Positions 1 to 8,429 of a stretch of 64,000 bases of DNA are shown here, piece by piece. A model generated the notes under the pieces. It was not told where the DNA came from and did no database searches. It saw only the letters and a list, made by a program, of their open reading frames with translations. Made by a program: the position numbers and the translations under genes. Numbering within the stretch: the first letter of the stretch is position 1; each line of letters begins with the position of its first letter. The stretch comes from Caulobacter sp. 602-2 (GTDB lineage Bacteria > Pseudomonadota > Alphaproteobacteria > Caulobacterales > Caulobacteraceae): assembly GCF_011043625.1 (NCBI RefSeq), contig NZ_JAAKGT010000003.1, forward strand, positions 1 through 64,000, in the 5' to 3' direction.

Positions 1-461
1 TTATCCCCTGCTCAATAAGAGCCCCGCCCAGCCGGCGGCACAAAAACACCGAGTGTTTGTCATTCGACATTCCGCGCCGAAGCGCAATCACCAACTGATG
101 ACTACTCAAAAGAAATTTTCATGTGGCCAAAGTTTGCGGCGCCCAATGATCGAGCGTCACAAACACGCAGCCGACCGTCCGGGGTCGGAATGGCTGTCAA
201 ACTTGGCCATAAAGGGCGTTAATCACCCTGACGATGAAAAGAGCAGGGTTCGAACAAGAAATATACTTACCGGCGTCGCCTATCAGGCGATCACATCGGA
301 CAAGCGCCGGCCGCCGCATTCAAACGTGCATTCGGCAGGCTTGCCGGCAAGGTTAACGGCCGCGTCGATGGCCCCGCCCCGCGCCCTGGATGCATCCTGA
401 GGATGCTTGCGCGGGGGCCTGGGCGGACCCAGTCTCGCATGGCGAAGCTGGACGTTTTGCG
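1..461. other. Non-coding left flank
   Basis: No convincing gene is visible. The stretch is more AT-rich than the coding DNA to its right, which fits an intergenic region. A 115-codon open frame on the plus strand (53-400) has no recognisable domain and an ordinary random composition, so it is not called. The region ends in the promoter and leader of the histidine kinase that starts at 462. Confidence 0.5.
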
Positions 462-2255
462 ATGGATGCCCTGCCGACGCCGCTTCATGCGTCCGACGGC
501 GCCGCCCGCCTGCAAAGGCTGAACCGGCGGTTGGAGAGGCTGCGCGAACTGGCCGAGATCCAGGCCATGCTGGCCGGCGCCGAGGTGGACGGCGAAGCCT
601 TCATGCAGATCGTCGTCGACCGCGTGCATCACCTGCTGGGCGGCCGGGGCGTGGTGGTCGAACTGGTCGACGGCGAGGACATGGTCTATCGCGCCGTCAG
701 CGCCGGATCGGAGGCGCATCTTGGGCTGCGCATCCCCCGCGCCGGCAGCCTGTCGGGTCTGTGCGTCGAGCAGGCCCAGATCCTGGTCTGCGAGGACAGC
801 GAACACGACGCTCGCGTCGACCGCGAGGCCTGCCGCAAGGTGGGGCTGCGCTCGATGCTGTGCGCGCCGCTGTTCGACGGCGACCACGCCATCGGCGTGC
901 TCAAGGCCATGGCCGCGCGCACCCGCGCCTTCGGTTTCGAGGACGTCGAACTGCTGCGCCACATGAGCCAGACCCTGGGCGCGGCGATCGCCAAGCGCGC
1001 CAGCTTCAGCGCCCTGCGCCGGCTGCTTCAGGAACGCACCGCGGCCTTCGAGCGCGTCGAGCGGCGCAATCACCGGCTGGCCCTGCTGACAGAGCAGCTG
1101 CGCGAGGCCAAGGCCGAGGCCGAAGCCGCCAACCGCGCCAAGTCCGACTTCCTGGCGGCCATGAGCCACGAGTTGCGCACGCCGCTGAACGGTCTGGTCG
1201 GCTTTTCCGAACTGCTGGCCCGCGACAACCTCGCCCCCGAAAGGCGGGCCGCCTATCGCGACTTCGTCCACGACGCCGCCCGCTCGCTGCTGACCATCGT
1301 CGACGACATTCTCGACCTGTCGCGGGTCGAGGCCGGCAAGCTCGAACTGCAGGCCGGCGAGGTCGATCCGGTCCGCCTGGTGGAAAGCTGCGTGGCCATG
1401 GTCCGCCCGCAGGCCCTGGCCAAGACCCTGGCGATCACCACCAGCATCGGACCGGGCGCGGACCGCCGGATCGCCGGCGACGCCAACCGCCTGCGCCAGG
1501 TGCTGCTGAACCTGCTCAATAACGCTGTGAAGTTCACCGCCGCCGGCGGCGTCTCGGTGACGCTGGAGGCGACCGGCCCGCCGGAGGCGCCGGCCCTGCG
1601 CGTCATGGTCTCCGACACCGGCATGGGCGTCGCCCCCGAAGCGCGCGAGCGATTGTTCCAGGCCTTCGGCCAGGCCGACGCCTCGATCCACCCGCGCTAC
1701 GGCGGCGCCGGCCTTGGGCTGGCGATCAGCAAGCGCCTGGTCGAGGCCATGGGCGGCACGATCGGCTTCGACAGCGTCGAGGGCGAAGGCTCGACCTTTC
1801 GGTTCGAGATCCCCGCGACGCCCGCCCAGCCCCAGACGGCCGTCGAGCCCGCGCCGACCAGCGCCCCGCGCCTGCGGATCCTGGTCGTCGACGACACCGA
1901 CATCAACCGCGCCCTGGCCGAGGCGGTGCTGGGCTCGGCCGGCCACCTGGTGAGCGGCGCGGCCGACGGCGCGACGGGCGTGGCGGCCGTCCGCGACGGC
2001 GCCTTCGACGTGGTGCTGATGGACGTGCGCATGCCGGGGATGGACGGCCTTGCGGCCACGCGGGCGATCCGCGCCCTGCCTCCGCCGGCCGGCGGCGTGC
2101 CGATCCTGGCCCTGACCGCCAACGCCCTGCCTTCCGAGATCGCCGCCTGCCTGGAGGCCGGCATGGACGGCCACGTGGCCAAGCCGATCGACATCGCCGC
2201 CCTGCTGGCGAAGGTCAGCGAGGCGGCGGCGGGCTCTCGAAAGCAGACAGACTAG
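462..2255 (+). CDS. GAF-domain hybrid sensor histidine kinase
   Basis: Hybrid two-component kinase of about 597 residues, predicted cytoplasmic because no membrane segment or signal peptide is visible. Order: GAF-like sensor (about residues 30-175), a charged coiled coil (about 180-225), HisKA with the H-box MSHELRTPLNG (His236), HATPase_c with N-box NLLNNAVKFT, G1 DTGMG and G2 GAGLGLA, then a receiver domain with acidic pair DD near 475, phospho-acceptor Asp521 in LMDVRMPG and a conserved Lys near the C-terminus. All catalytic motifs look intact. The frame is open upstream to 390, but ATG at 462 starts just before the GAF region and is preferred. The signal is unknown, and no response regulator is adjacent. 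The minus-strand genes to the right are unrelated. Confidence 0.9.
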   Translation: MDALPTPLHASDGAARLQRLNRRLERLRELAEIQAMLAGAEVDGEAFMQIVVDRVHHLLGGRGVVVELVDGEDMVYRAVSAGSEAHLGLRIPRAGSLSGLCVEQAQILVCEDSEHDARVDREACRKVGLRSMLCAPLFDGDHAIGVLKAMAARTRAFGFEDVELLRHMSQTLGAAIAKRASFSALRRLLQERTAAFERVERRNHRLALLTEQLREAKAEAEAANRAKSDFLAAMSHELRTPLNGLVGFSELLARDNLAPERRAAYRDFVHDAARSLLTIVDDILDLSRVEAGKLELQAGEVDPVRLVESCVAMVRPQALAKTLAITTSIGPGADRRIAGDANRLRQVLLNLLNNAVKFTAAGGVSVTLEATGPPEAPALRVMVSDTGMGVAPEARERLFQAFGQADASIHPRYGGAGLGLAISKRLVEAMGGTIGFDSVEGEGSTFRFEIPATPAQPQTAVEPAPTSAPRLRILVVDDTDINRALAEAVLGSAGHLVSGAADGATGVAAVRDGAFDVVLMDVRMPGMDGLAATRAIRALPPPAGGVPILALTANALPSEIAACLEAGMDGHVAKPIDIAALLAKVSEAAAGSRKQTD

Positions 2256-2282
2256 GCGCCCACTGAGGGTGGTTTGCGGGCG

Positions 2283-2600
2283 TCAGATCGCTGCCGTCCC
2301 GCATCTCGCCAGAAGGACTGAAAGGGTTTCCGTACCGTCGACAGCGTGCGCCTGAGCGGCGGAGAGATAGCGAAGCAGAAGCGCTCGTAGATCGTGGGGC
2401 GCCTTTGGACATTCTACGGAGGTGATACGCACTCGGTCGCCTATTGCTTCCAGCTTGAAGACTTGCCCATCAGGCCCATAGGCGGCGGGGTAGACGCCAT
2501 CTCGGACATCAATGGCTTCAAGATAGGACTCGGCCACACTCACTGACGAAAAGAACAGTGCGGGCTCGTCAGCCTCAACGATGAGCTCGATGCTGGGCAT
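2283..2600 (-). CDS. Hypothetical protein, third gene of small islet
   Basis: A 105-residue acidic cytoplasmic protein that I do not recognise. It starts with MPSIELIVEADEPALFF and has no signal peptide or membrane segment. It begins only 3 nt after the stop of the Imm32-like gene and so is almost certainly co-transcribed with it and the ankyrin gene. The alternating strand-like pattern in the first half and the helical C-terminal half resemble small immunity proteins in general appearance, but this is not a family assignment. Base composition of this stretch is less GC-rich than the flanking kinase and kdpE genes, which suggests acquisition by transfer. Confidence 0.65.
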   Translation of the reverse strand: MPSIELIVEADEPALFFSSVSVAESYLEAIDVRDGVYPAAYGPDGQVFKLEAIGDRVRITSVECPKAPHDLRALLLRYLSAAQAHAVDGTETLSVLLARCGTAAI

Positions 2601-2603
2601 AAC

Positions 2604-2882
2604 CTATTCGTCTGAGACCAAGACATGAGGGTAATGCTCTGCATCCCACTCGTCCTTCCGCAGATAGATCTTCCCGTAGCCGATCACCGTCTGCCCATCA
2701 CCGTAGGCCTTGGTAGACATAATGATGTCCCCAATCCCATCCGGGTCGAGATGGAGATGCTCATCGGTCTCGTTGAGCGCCTGCAATTCGCGGATCAGCT
2801 TCGAGCGCCCCGCTTCGTTGAGAAATAGCTCGAAGAACGAGCCATCATCCGAAATGGTCATGGTTATGCGGGGTTTGCTCAT
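2604..2882 (-). CDS. Imm32-like immunity protein (putative)
   Basis: A 92-residue cytoplasmic protein. It has the layout I associate with the Imm32 family of polymorphic-toxin immunity proteins: an N-terminal strand, the stretch LFLNEAGRSKLIRELQAL, the EHLHLDPDG motif and a C-terminal KIYLRKDEWD strand. If so, its role would be to neutralise a cognate contact-dependent toxin by direct binding. No toxin gene is present in the window, which would make it an orphan immunity gene. It lies 20 nt downstream of the ankyrin gene and 3 nt upstream of another small gene. The family assignment comes from remembered motif similarity, not from a search. Confidence 0.65.
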   Translation of the reverse strand: MSKPRITMTISDDGSFFELFLNEAGRSKLIRELQALNETDEHLHLDPDGIGDIIMSTKAYGDGQTVIGYGKIYLRKDEWDAEHYPHVLVSDE

Positions 2883-2902
2883 CGCAGGAAGCTAGCTCCT
2901 CT

Positions 2903-3313
2903 TCACTTTTGATGGTCCCGTATGGTCGAAGCTAGCTCGTGGTGTCCGCCGACGTCTGCGGCTTCGGAGGGCGTCTGGCCCCATTCGTTGCGAAGTCCGT
3001 CTGAGGCTCCCGCTGCGAGTAGCGCGATCGTCGCGGATCGATGGCCCGCCATCGCCGCGTAGTGGAGTGGCGTATGCCCCAGATCGCCTTTGGCGTTGAT
3101 GTCGCTTCCCAAGCGCAGCAGGTCCCAGACATCTTCAACGCTCCCTCCATGAGCGGCTCGGTGAAGCAAAATATCGCCATCGCTGTCGCGGCTATCGACG
3201 CTGACGAACTGTTTCTCTGCCGGCCAATCGTAGGGAGCAGCAACCTGGTCGAGCGTGCGATCCGTATAGTTCGGGCCCAATCCTCGTCGGGAACCTTTCG
3301 ATCGCATGACCAC
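2903..3313 (-). CDS. Ankyrin-repeat protein, lead gene of small islet
   Basis: A 136-residue protein with about two and a half ankyrin repeats. The clearest is LGHTPLHYAAMAGHRSATIA followed by LLAAGAS; an earlier one is DGDILLHRAAHGGSVEDVWD and a third begins WGQTPSEAADVGGH. Ankyrin repeats bind other proteins. Short ankyrin proteins are common in arrays of immunity genes next to polymorphic toxins, which fits the Imm32-like gene directly downstream. The frame opens with GTG at 3313; an in-frame ATG lies at 3307. The sequence is less GC-rich than its neighbours. The 175 bp upstream (3314-3488) hold no gene I can support and presumably carry the promoter of this three-gene unit. Confidence 0.8.
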   Translation of the reverse strand: MVMRSKGSRRGLGPNYTDRTLDQVAAPYDWPAEKQFVSVDSRDSDGDILLHRAAHGGSVEDVWDLLRLGSDINAKGDLGHTPLHYAAMAGHRSATIALLAAGASDGLRNEWGQTPSEAADVGGHHELASTIRDHQK

Positions 3314-3488
3314 TCAGCTCGACCTAAAGACGAATGGTCGCGCAAACTTCCAATGGCCGCAATGGATCGCGAACCGAATTTGGTTTGGCCGCACAATCCA
3401 GACCATCAAGTCGCCGCCGCGAGCAAGTCTCGGCTTTCGTCGATAAATACCCTGTCGGCGAGAACGGCGGCAGCCTGAGAGACCCCCC

Positions 3489-4181
3489 TCAGTCCCCGAT
3501 GAAGCGGTAGCCGACCCCCGGTTCGGTCAGCAGGATTTTCGGATGGGCCGGGTCGGCCTCGAGCTTCTGGCGCAGCTGGCCGACGAACACCCGCAGGTAC
3601 TGGGTGTCGTGCATGTGGGCGGGGCCCCAGACCGAGGTCAGCAGTTCCTTGTGGGTCAGCACCTTGCCGCGGCCCAGCGCCAGGCGCGCCAGCACCTCGT
3701 ATTCGCGCGGCGAGACCTTCACCACCGCCCCGTCGCGGGTGACCAGGCGCTTTTCGAGATCCAGCTCCACCGCCCCGGCCCGGATAGGGCCGACCGGCGC
3801 CTGGGTGGCCGCCTTCTGGCGCAGGGCCACGCGCAGCCGGGCCAGCAGCTCGCCCACGCCGAACGGCTTTTCGACATAGTCGTTGGCGCCCCGGTCCAGC
3901 GCCTCGATCTTCTCGATCTCGCGGTCGCGGGCCGACAAGATCAGGATCGGGCCGTCGTAGAAGGCGCGGGCCTTCTCCAGCACCTCCTTGCCGTCCATGT
4001 CGGGCAGACCAAGGTCCAGCACCACCGCGTCGGGAGACCACAGGGCGATGCCGCGCAGGCCCTCCTGGCCGCCGTCGGCGCGCAGCGGGTCGTAACCGGC
4101 CGCGTCCAGCGCGGGGCCGAGGAACCGGTGGATCTGCGGCTCGTCGTCGATGACCAGGATGCGGGGGCGAAGCGCGCTCAT
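3489..4181 (-). CDS. kdpE: KdpE response regulator of the potassium-uptake operon
   Basis: OmpR/PhoB-type response regulator of 230 residues, the usual length for KdpE. The receiver domain has the acidic pair at Asp12/Asp13, phospho-acceptor Asp56 in VVLDLGLPDMDG and a conserved Lys in VEKPFG. The C-terminal winged helix contains SPREYEVLARLA and the typical ending DPAHPKILLTEPGVGYRF. It is the last gene of the kdp operon and starts 7 nt after the kdpD stop. When phosphorylated by KdpD it should activate kdp transcription at low potassium. A matching direct repeat is present upstream of the first operon gene (12497-12513). Confidence 0.95.
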   Translation of the reverse strand: MSALRPRILVIDDEPQIHRFLGPALDAAGYDPLRADGGQEGLRGIALWSPDAVVLDLGLPDMDGKEVLEKARAFYDGPILILSARDREIEKIEALDRGANDYVEKPFGVGELLARLRVALRQKAATQAPVGPIRAGAVELDLEKRLVTRDGAVVKVSPREYEVLARLALGRGKVLTHKELLTSVWGPAHMHDTQYLRVFVGQLRQKLEADPAHPKILLTEPGVGYRFIGD

Positions 4182-4188
4182 GAACCGC

Positions 4189-6897
4189 TCATAGCAGATG
4201 GTGCGGGGTGGCGACGCCCTTGGGCAGGCTGATCAGCATCCGCGTGCCCTTGCCGTCGTGGATCGGGCTGGCGGCGGCGATGCGGCCGCCCATGGCCTCG
4301 ACGAAGCCCTTGGCGATCGCCAGCCCCAGCCCCACGCCCTGGCTGGCGTTCGGCGAGCGGTCGCTGGGATCCTGCAGGCGGCGGAACTTCTCGAACACCC
4401 GCACGAGGTCGGCCGGCGGAATGCCCCTGCCCTCGTCCTCGATGCTGATGACGACGTGGGCGCGGTCCTCGTAGGCGGCGACCTCGATCCGCGCGCCGGG
4501 CGGGCTGTAGGCGATGGCGTTCTCCAGGATGTTGACCGCCACCTGCTCCAGCAGGCTGGGGTCGGCCTGGACGAGACTGAGCGTCTCGGGGAAGTCGCGC
4601 GTCAGCACCCGGCCCTCCAGGCGGCGGGCTACCCGGTCGGCGGCGGCCGCCAGCACGTCGCGCACGTCGATCCAGTCGGTGCGCAGCTTCAGCCCGCCGC
4701 CCTCGATGCGGGTCATGTCCAGAAGGTTGGCGACATAGCCGTTGAGGCGCTCGGCCTCTTCCTTGATGCCGAGGGCGAGATCGGCGCGCCCCGGCGGCGA
4801 CAGCTTGTCGCCGTAGTCGATCAGGGTGGTGGCCGCGCCCAGCACCGTGGTCAGCGGCGTGCGCAGGTCATGGCTGATGGAGTTCAGCAGGGCGTTGCGG
4901 AAGCGGTCGGAGCGGCGCAGGGCCTCGGCCTCGACAGCCCCGGCCGCCAGTTCGGCGCGCTGCAGGGCCACCGCGCCCTGGTCGAGCAGGGCCAGCAGCA
5001 GGCGCTCCTCGTCCGATCCTGACGCCAGGGCGCCGGCCTCGATCCCGGCGACGCCGGCGCGGGCGCCCAACCCCTCCAGCGGCCAGAAGGTCCAGGCGGC
5101 CTGCGGCAGGGTGCCGGTGCCGGCTCCGGCGGGCTCGCCCTTCTCCCAGGCCCAGCGGGCGGCGGCCATCGGGGCGGTTCCAAGATCGGCCACATCCGGC
5201 GCCCCCGCCGCCGGCGCCAGCTCGCCGTCCTCGGGCAGGAACACTACCGCCCGCGCGCCGGAGGCGGCGGCCGCCTGTTCGGCCAGCGCCTTGGCCACCG
5301 CCGCCTTGCCCGACGCGGCCGACAGGGTGCGGCTGGCGGCCAGCAGGCTGGTCACGCTGGCCGCGCGCCGCTGCGAGCCCAAGGCCTGGTCGCGCACCCG
5401 CCCCGCCAGCCCACCCGTGGCCAGGGCCACGGCCCAGAACACGATCAGGGTCAGCACGTCGGTCGGCGAGCCGATGGCCAGGCTGTAGCGCGGCGCCAGG
5501 AAGAAGTAGTTGTAGACGAGGAAGGCCCCCGTCGCCGCCGCCAGGGCCGGGCGCAGGCCGTGCATGACCCCCGCCGCCAGCACGGCGGCCAGGTAGATCA
5601 TCCCCAGCTCCACCCGGTCGAAGGCGGTGTCCAGCGCCCAGGCGACCAGGCTGGCGGCGGCCACGAAGCCGCCGCCGGTCAGGTAGGCGGGCCAGTCGAA
5701 GCGGCGCGGCCTGGGCGCGGGCGCCTCGGCCGCCCCCTCGCCGCCGGCGCCGGTGACCACGTGGATCGCCTGGCCGTGCGCCTCGCGCAGCAGAGCCGTC
5801 GCCAGCGAGCGGCCGGTCAGCTCGCGCCATCGGGAATCCTTCGATTTGCCGATGACGATCTGGGTGACGTTGTTGCGCCGGGCCCAGGCCATGACCGTGG
5901 CGACCACGTCGGCCCCGGTCAGCACGACGGTGGAGCCGCCCAGTTGCTCGGCCAGCTTCAGCGCCTCGCGGGTGCGGGCGGCGGCGGCCTCGGGCGGCGG
6001 CGGACGGTCGGGACGCTCGACATGGGCCACGGTCCACGGCGCGTCCATCATCATGTCCGACAGTCGGCGGCCGGCGCGCACGAGGCCCGCCGCCATGCCG
6101 TCGCCGCCGGCCAGGACGAGGATCCGCTCGCCCGCCGCCCACGGCCCCTCGACGCCCTTCTCGCGCATCGCCGCGACCAGCTGGTCGTCGACGGTCTGGG
6201 CCGCGCGGCGCAGGGCCAATTCGCGCAGCGCCGTGAGGTTTTCGACCTTGAAGAAGTTCTCCGAGGCCAGCCGCGCGGTCTCGGGGACATAGACCTTGCC
6301 CGCCGCCATCCGCTCGCGCAGCTCGTCGGGGGTGATGTCGATCAGCTCGATGTCGTCCGCCCGCGCCAGCGCGCTGTCGGGCACGGTCTCGCGCTGGCGC
6401 GAGCCGGTGATGCGCAGGACGACGTCGACCAGGCTCTCCAGGTGCTGGACGTTCAGCGTGGTCCAGACGTCGACGCCCGCGGCCAGGATCTCCTCGACGT
6501 CCTGCCAGCGCTTGGGGTGGCGCGAGCCGGGCGCGTTGGAGTGGGCGTACTCGTCGACCAGCAGCAGCTTGGGCCGCCGCTCCAGCGCCGCGTCGAGGTC
6601 GAACTCCAGATAGCTGCGCCCCCGGTTTTCCACGGGGCGGCGGGGTAACACGTCGAGGCCGCGCAGCAGGCTCTCGGTCTCGCGGCGGCCGTGGGTCTCG
6701 ACCACGCCGACCAGCACGTCCTGGCCCTCGGCCTTGCGACGGCGGGCGGCGCGCAGCATCTCGTAGGTCTTGCCCACGCCCGGCGCCATGCCCAGGAACA
6801 CCTTGAGGCGCCCCCGGCGGGCCTTGTTGGCGGCCGCCAGAAGCGCCTCGGGGTCGGGGCGGCCCCTTTCGGGGTATGCGGAGGGGTCGCCCGCCAA
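4189..6897 (-). CDS. kdpD: KdpD sensor histidine kinase
   Basis: Membrane-bound sensor kinase of 902 residues, close to the usual KdpD length. Order: N-terminal KdpD domain with Walker A GMAPGVGKT and LLLVDEYAHSNAPGSRHPKR, a universal-stress-protein-like domain with VIGKSKDSRWREL, a DUF4118 block of four short membrane segments (about residues 400-500), a GAF-like region, HisKA with SHDLRTPLTT (His676) and HATPase_c with NILENAIAYSPPG, EDEGRGIP and GVGLGLAIAKG. It senses potassium limitation or turgor and phosphorylates KdpE. It follows kdpC by 3 nt and precedes kdpE by 7 nt, so all three are translated from one message. Confidence 0.96.
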   Translation of the reverse strand: MAGDPSAYPERGRPDPEALLAAANKARRGRLKVFLGMAPGVGKTYEMLRAARRRKAEGQDVLVGVVETHGRRETESLLRGLDVLPRRPVENRGRSYLEFDLDAALERRPKLLLVDEYAHSNAPGSRHPKRWQDVEEILAAGVDVWTTLNVQHLESLVDVVLRITGSRQRETVPDSALARADDIELIDITPDELRERMAAGKVYVPETARLASENFFKVENLTALRELALRRAAQTVDDQLVAAMREKGVEGPWAAGERILVLAGGDGMAAGLVRAGRRLSDMMMDAPWTVAHVERPDRPPPPEAAAARTREALKLAEQLGGSTVVLTGADVVATVMAWARRNNVTQIVIGKSKDSRWRELTGRSLATALLREAHGQAIHVVTGAGGEGAAEAPAPRPRRFDWPAYLTGGGFVAAASLVAWALDTAFDRVELGMIYLAAVLAAGVMHGLRPALAAATGAFLVYNYFFLAPRYSLAIGSPTDVLTLIVFWAVALATGGLAGRVRDQALGSQRRAASVTSLLAASRTLSAASGKAAVAKALAEQAAAASGARAVVFLPEDGELAPAAGAPDVADLGTAPMAAARWAWEKGEPAGAGTGTLPQAAWTFWPLEGLGARAGVAGIEAGALASGSDEERLLLALLDQGAVALQRAELAAGAVEAEALRRSDRFRNALLNSISHDLRTPLTTVLGAATTLIDYGDKLSPPGRADLALGIKEEAERLNGYVANLLDMTRIEGGGLKLRTDWIDVRDVLAAAADRVARRLEGRVLTRDFPETLSLVQADPSLLEQVAVNILENAIAYSPPGARIEVAAYEDRAHVVISIEDEGRGIPPADLVRVFEKFRRLQDPSDRSPNASQGVGLGLAIAKGFVEAMGGRIAAASPIHDGKGTRMLISLPKGVATPHHLL

Positions 6898-6900
6898 CGA

Positions 6901-7479
6901 CTAGCCGACCATCGGGAAGCGCGCGTCGAGCGCCCGGTTGACGTCCAGCACGTTGACCCGCGGCTGGCCGACGAAGCCCAGCAGCGGCGGCTTGACGGCC
7001 GCGTCGATCATCCCCAGCACCTCGCCGCGCGGCGCGTTGCGGGCGGCGGCGATGCGGGACGCCTGCAAGCGGGCATAGGCCGGCGAGATGTCCGGATCCA
7101 GGCCCGAGCCGGACGTCGTGACCGCGTCGGCCGGAATGACCGCGCCGGGAAACTCGGCCCTCAGAGCGTCGGCGTCGGTCTTCTCGCGCTCGATCAGCTT
7201 GTCGTTCAGCGGACCCATGTTGGAACCGCTGGACGCCGAGGCGTCATAGCCGTTCCCCGCCGCCGACGGACGGCCATGCAGGTAGCCCGGCTTGGTGAAG
7301 ACCTGGCCGATCAGTTCCGAGCCGACGACCTGTCCGTGCGCGTCGCGGACGAGCGAGCCGCCCGCCTGCGCCGGGAACGCGGCCTGGGCCACGCCGGTGA
7401 TCGCCAGCGGATAGGCCAGGCCCAGCAGGATGGTGAAGAGGCCCATCGAAACGAGGGCCGGGCGAAGGTGCGAGATCAT
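6901..7479 (-). CDS. kdpC: KdpC subunit of potassium-transporting ATPase
   Basis: Single-pass subunit of 192 residues, the normal KdpC size, which stabilises the KdpA-KdpB complex and raises potassium or ATP affinity. It has an N-terminal membrane helix (about residues 8-30, LVSMGLFTILLGLAYPLAIT) and the family signatures GSELIGQVFTKPGYLHGRPS, SNMGPLN and SGSGLDPDISPAYA. The start ATG at 7479 has a good AAGGAG ribosome site. Unusually, kdpC is separated from kdpB by a 38-aa peptide gene and a beta-barrel protein gene. Confidence 0.96.
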   Translation of the reverse strand: MISHLRPALVSMGLFTILLGLAYPLAITGVAQAAFPAQAGGSLVRDAHGQVVGSELIGQVFTKPGYLHGRPSAAGNGYDASASSGSNMGPLNDKLIEREKTDADALRAEFPGAVIPADAVTTSGSGLDPDISPAYARLQASRIAAARNAPRGEVLGMIDAAVKPPLLGFVGQPRVNVLDVNRALDARFPMVG

Positions 7480-7497
7480 GACCTTCCAGCTCCTTTC

Positions 7498-8283
7498 CTA
7501 GAACCGCTTCGAGACGCCGACGTACAGTTGCGCGTCGGGGGTGTCGCGGTTCAATCCGAAATTGGCGCCGGCGTCCAGTTGCAGGGTCGGCGCGACGAGA
7601 TAGGCGGCGGCGACGTCGGCCGAGACCTGGGTCACCGTGTCGGCGGGGTCGAAATTGGTGCTGGTCCACAGTTCGCCGACGAGGGAGAGGCGATCGGTGA
7701 CCGGACGGGCCAGGTTGACGACGTTGGTCACCGCCGCGTGGCGGCCGTCGCCGTCGGCGTCGAGCAGCAGATCGACCTGCGGCCCGAAGGTCAGGGTGGC
7801 GCCCGAAAGCGCGATGCTGATCGGCGCGGCCACGCCGCCCTCCACCTCGTCGTTGCCCAGGCCCTTGGCCGCCGTCGGGATCTTCACGTAGGGCAGCAGG
7901 GCGACGGTGACCTTGTCGCCGGAATGGACGCGGGTCTTGTACCGGATCCACACGTCGCCGACGCCGTCGGTCTTGTCGTCGAGCCCCGGCCCCTTCACGC
8001 GGGCCTGCAGATAGGGCGTCCAGGTCACCTGAAGGTCGCTGGTGTCGGAAAGGCCGTACTTGAGGGTCGTGGCGGCCACGGCGGTCGTCTCGGCCTTGAG
8101 CCCCGAGGCCTTCACCTGGGTCCAGTTCACGCCGTCGGCCTCGACCTGCCAGGCGCCCTTGGGGACCGAGCAGGTGCTGTTGGCCTTGGTGGGGCGGTCG
8201 GTGCAGATCGGGGCCTCGTCCGCCCAGGCGGCGGTGGCGGCGAGGGTCGAGGCGGTGATCACGAGAAACGCGAACTTGCGCAT
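7498..8283 (-). CDS. Outer-membrane beta-barrel protein inside the kdp operon
   Basis: Predicted secreted protein of 261 residues with a clear signal peptide (MRKFAFLVITASTLAATAAWA, cut before DEAPIC). The mature part begins with CTDRPTKANSTCSVPKGAWQ, has many alternating amphipathic strands and ends in Phe (VGVSKRF), the hallmark of outer-membrane barrels. It resembles the MetA-pathway/transporter-like barrel family (families of about 250-300 residues). The frame is open to GTG 8316, but ATG at 8283 starts exactly at the signal peptide. It sits between kdpB (plus a 38-aa peptide) and kdpC with 18 nt to kdpC. An inferred role is to let potassium through the outer membrane when Kdp is induced; a role outside potassium transport cannot be excluded. 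Confidence 0.85.
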   Translation of the reverse strand: MRKFAFLVITASTLAATAAWADEAPICTDRPTKANSTCSVPKGAWQVEADGVNWTQVKASGLKAETTAVAATTLKYGLSDTSDLQVTWTPYLQARVKGPGLDDKTDGVGDVWIRYKTRVHSGDKVTVALLPYVKIPTAAKGLGNDEVEGGVAAPISIALSGATLTFGPQVDLLLDADGDGRHAAVTNVVNLARPVTDRLSLVGELWTSTNFDPADTVTQVSADVAAAYLVAPTLQLDAGANFGLNRDTPDAQLYVGVSKRF

Positions 8284-8312
8284 TTGAATTGTCGTCTTTC
8301 GAGGAGGAGAAA

Positions 8313-8429
8313 TCACTGGCCGCCGAGATTGGCCGCCAGGCAGACGATCCCGATCGCCACGAGGCCGAAGACCAGATCCCTTAAAATCGAACCTGGGGCG
8401 ATCGAGCCCGGAGCGATCGGGCGTTTCAT
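8313..8429 (-). CDS. 38-aa single-pass membrane peptide coupled to kdpB
   Basis: A very small gene. Its ATG overlaps the kdpB stop codon in a TGATG arrangement, which indicates translational coupling. The product has a short N-terminal part with a repeated IAPGS motif and one hydrophobic segment, LRDLVFGLVAIGIVCLAANL, then stops after GGQ. It resembles KdpF-type peptides in size and topology but not clearly in sequence, and a KdpF is already encoded at the front of the operon. A role as an extra accessory peptide of the KdpABC complex or of the downstream barrel protein is inference. Confidence 0.55.
   Translation of the reverse strand: MKRPIAPGSIAPGSILRDLVFGLVAIGIVCLAANLGGQ

Noticed and set aside
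240..256. T-arm-like GGTTCGAA as part of a tRNA gene
   Set aside because: No acceptor, D or anticodon arm can be folded around it.
53..400. 115-codon frame at the left edge
   Set aside because: No domain, no ribosome site, random composition and AT-richer DNA than real genes.
390..461. Longer N-terminus for the first histidine kinase
   Set aside because: The extra 24 residues are not similar to a signal or domain, and ATG 462 gives a normal start just before the GAF region.
291..2174. Long minus-strand open frame opposite the first histidine kinase
   Set aside because: It is the antisense shadow of a high-GC gene whose plus-strand product has full kinase motifs; the shadow protein is low-complexity and Gly/Ala/Arg-rich.
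3041..3478. Plus-strand frame across the ankyrin gene
   Set aside because: It runs opposite the ankyrin repeats, which are clear on the minus strand, and has no domain.
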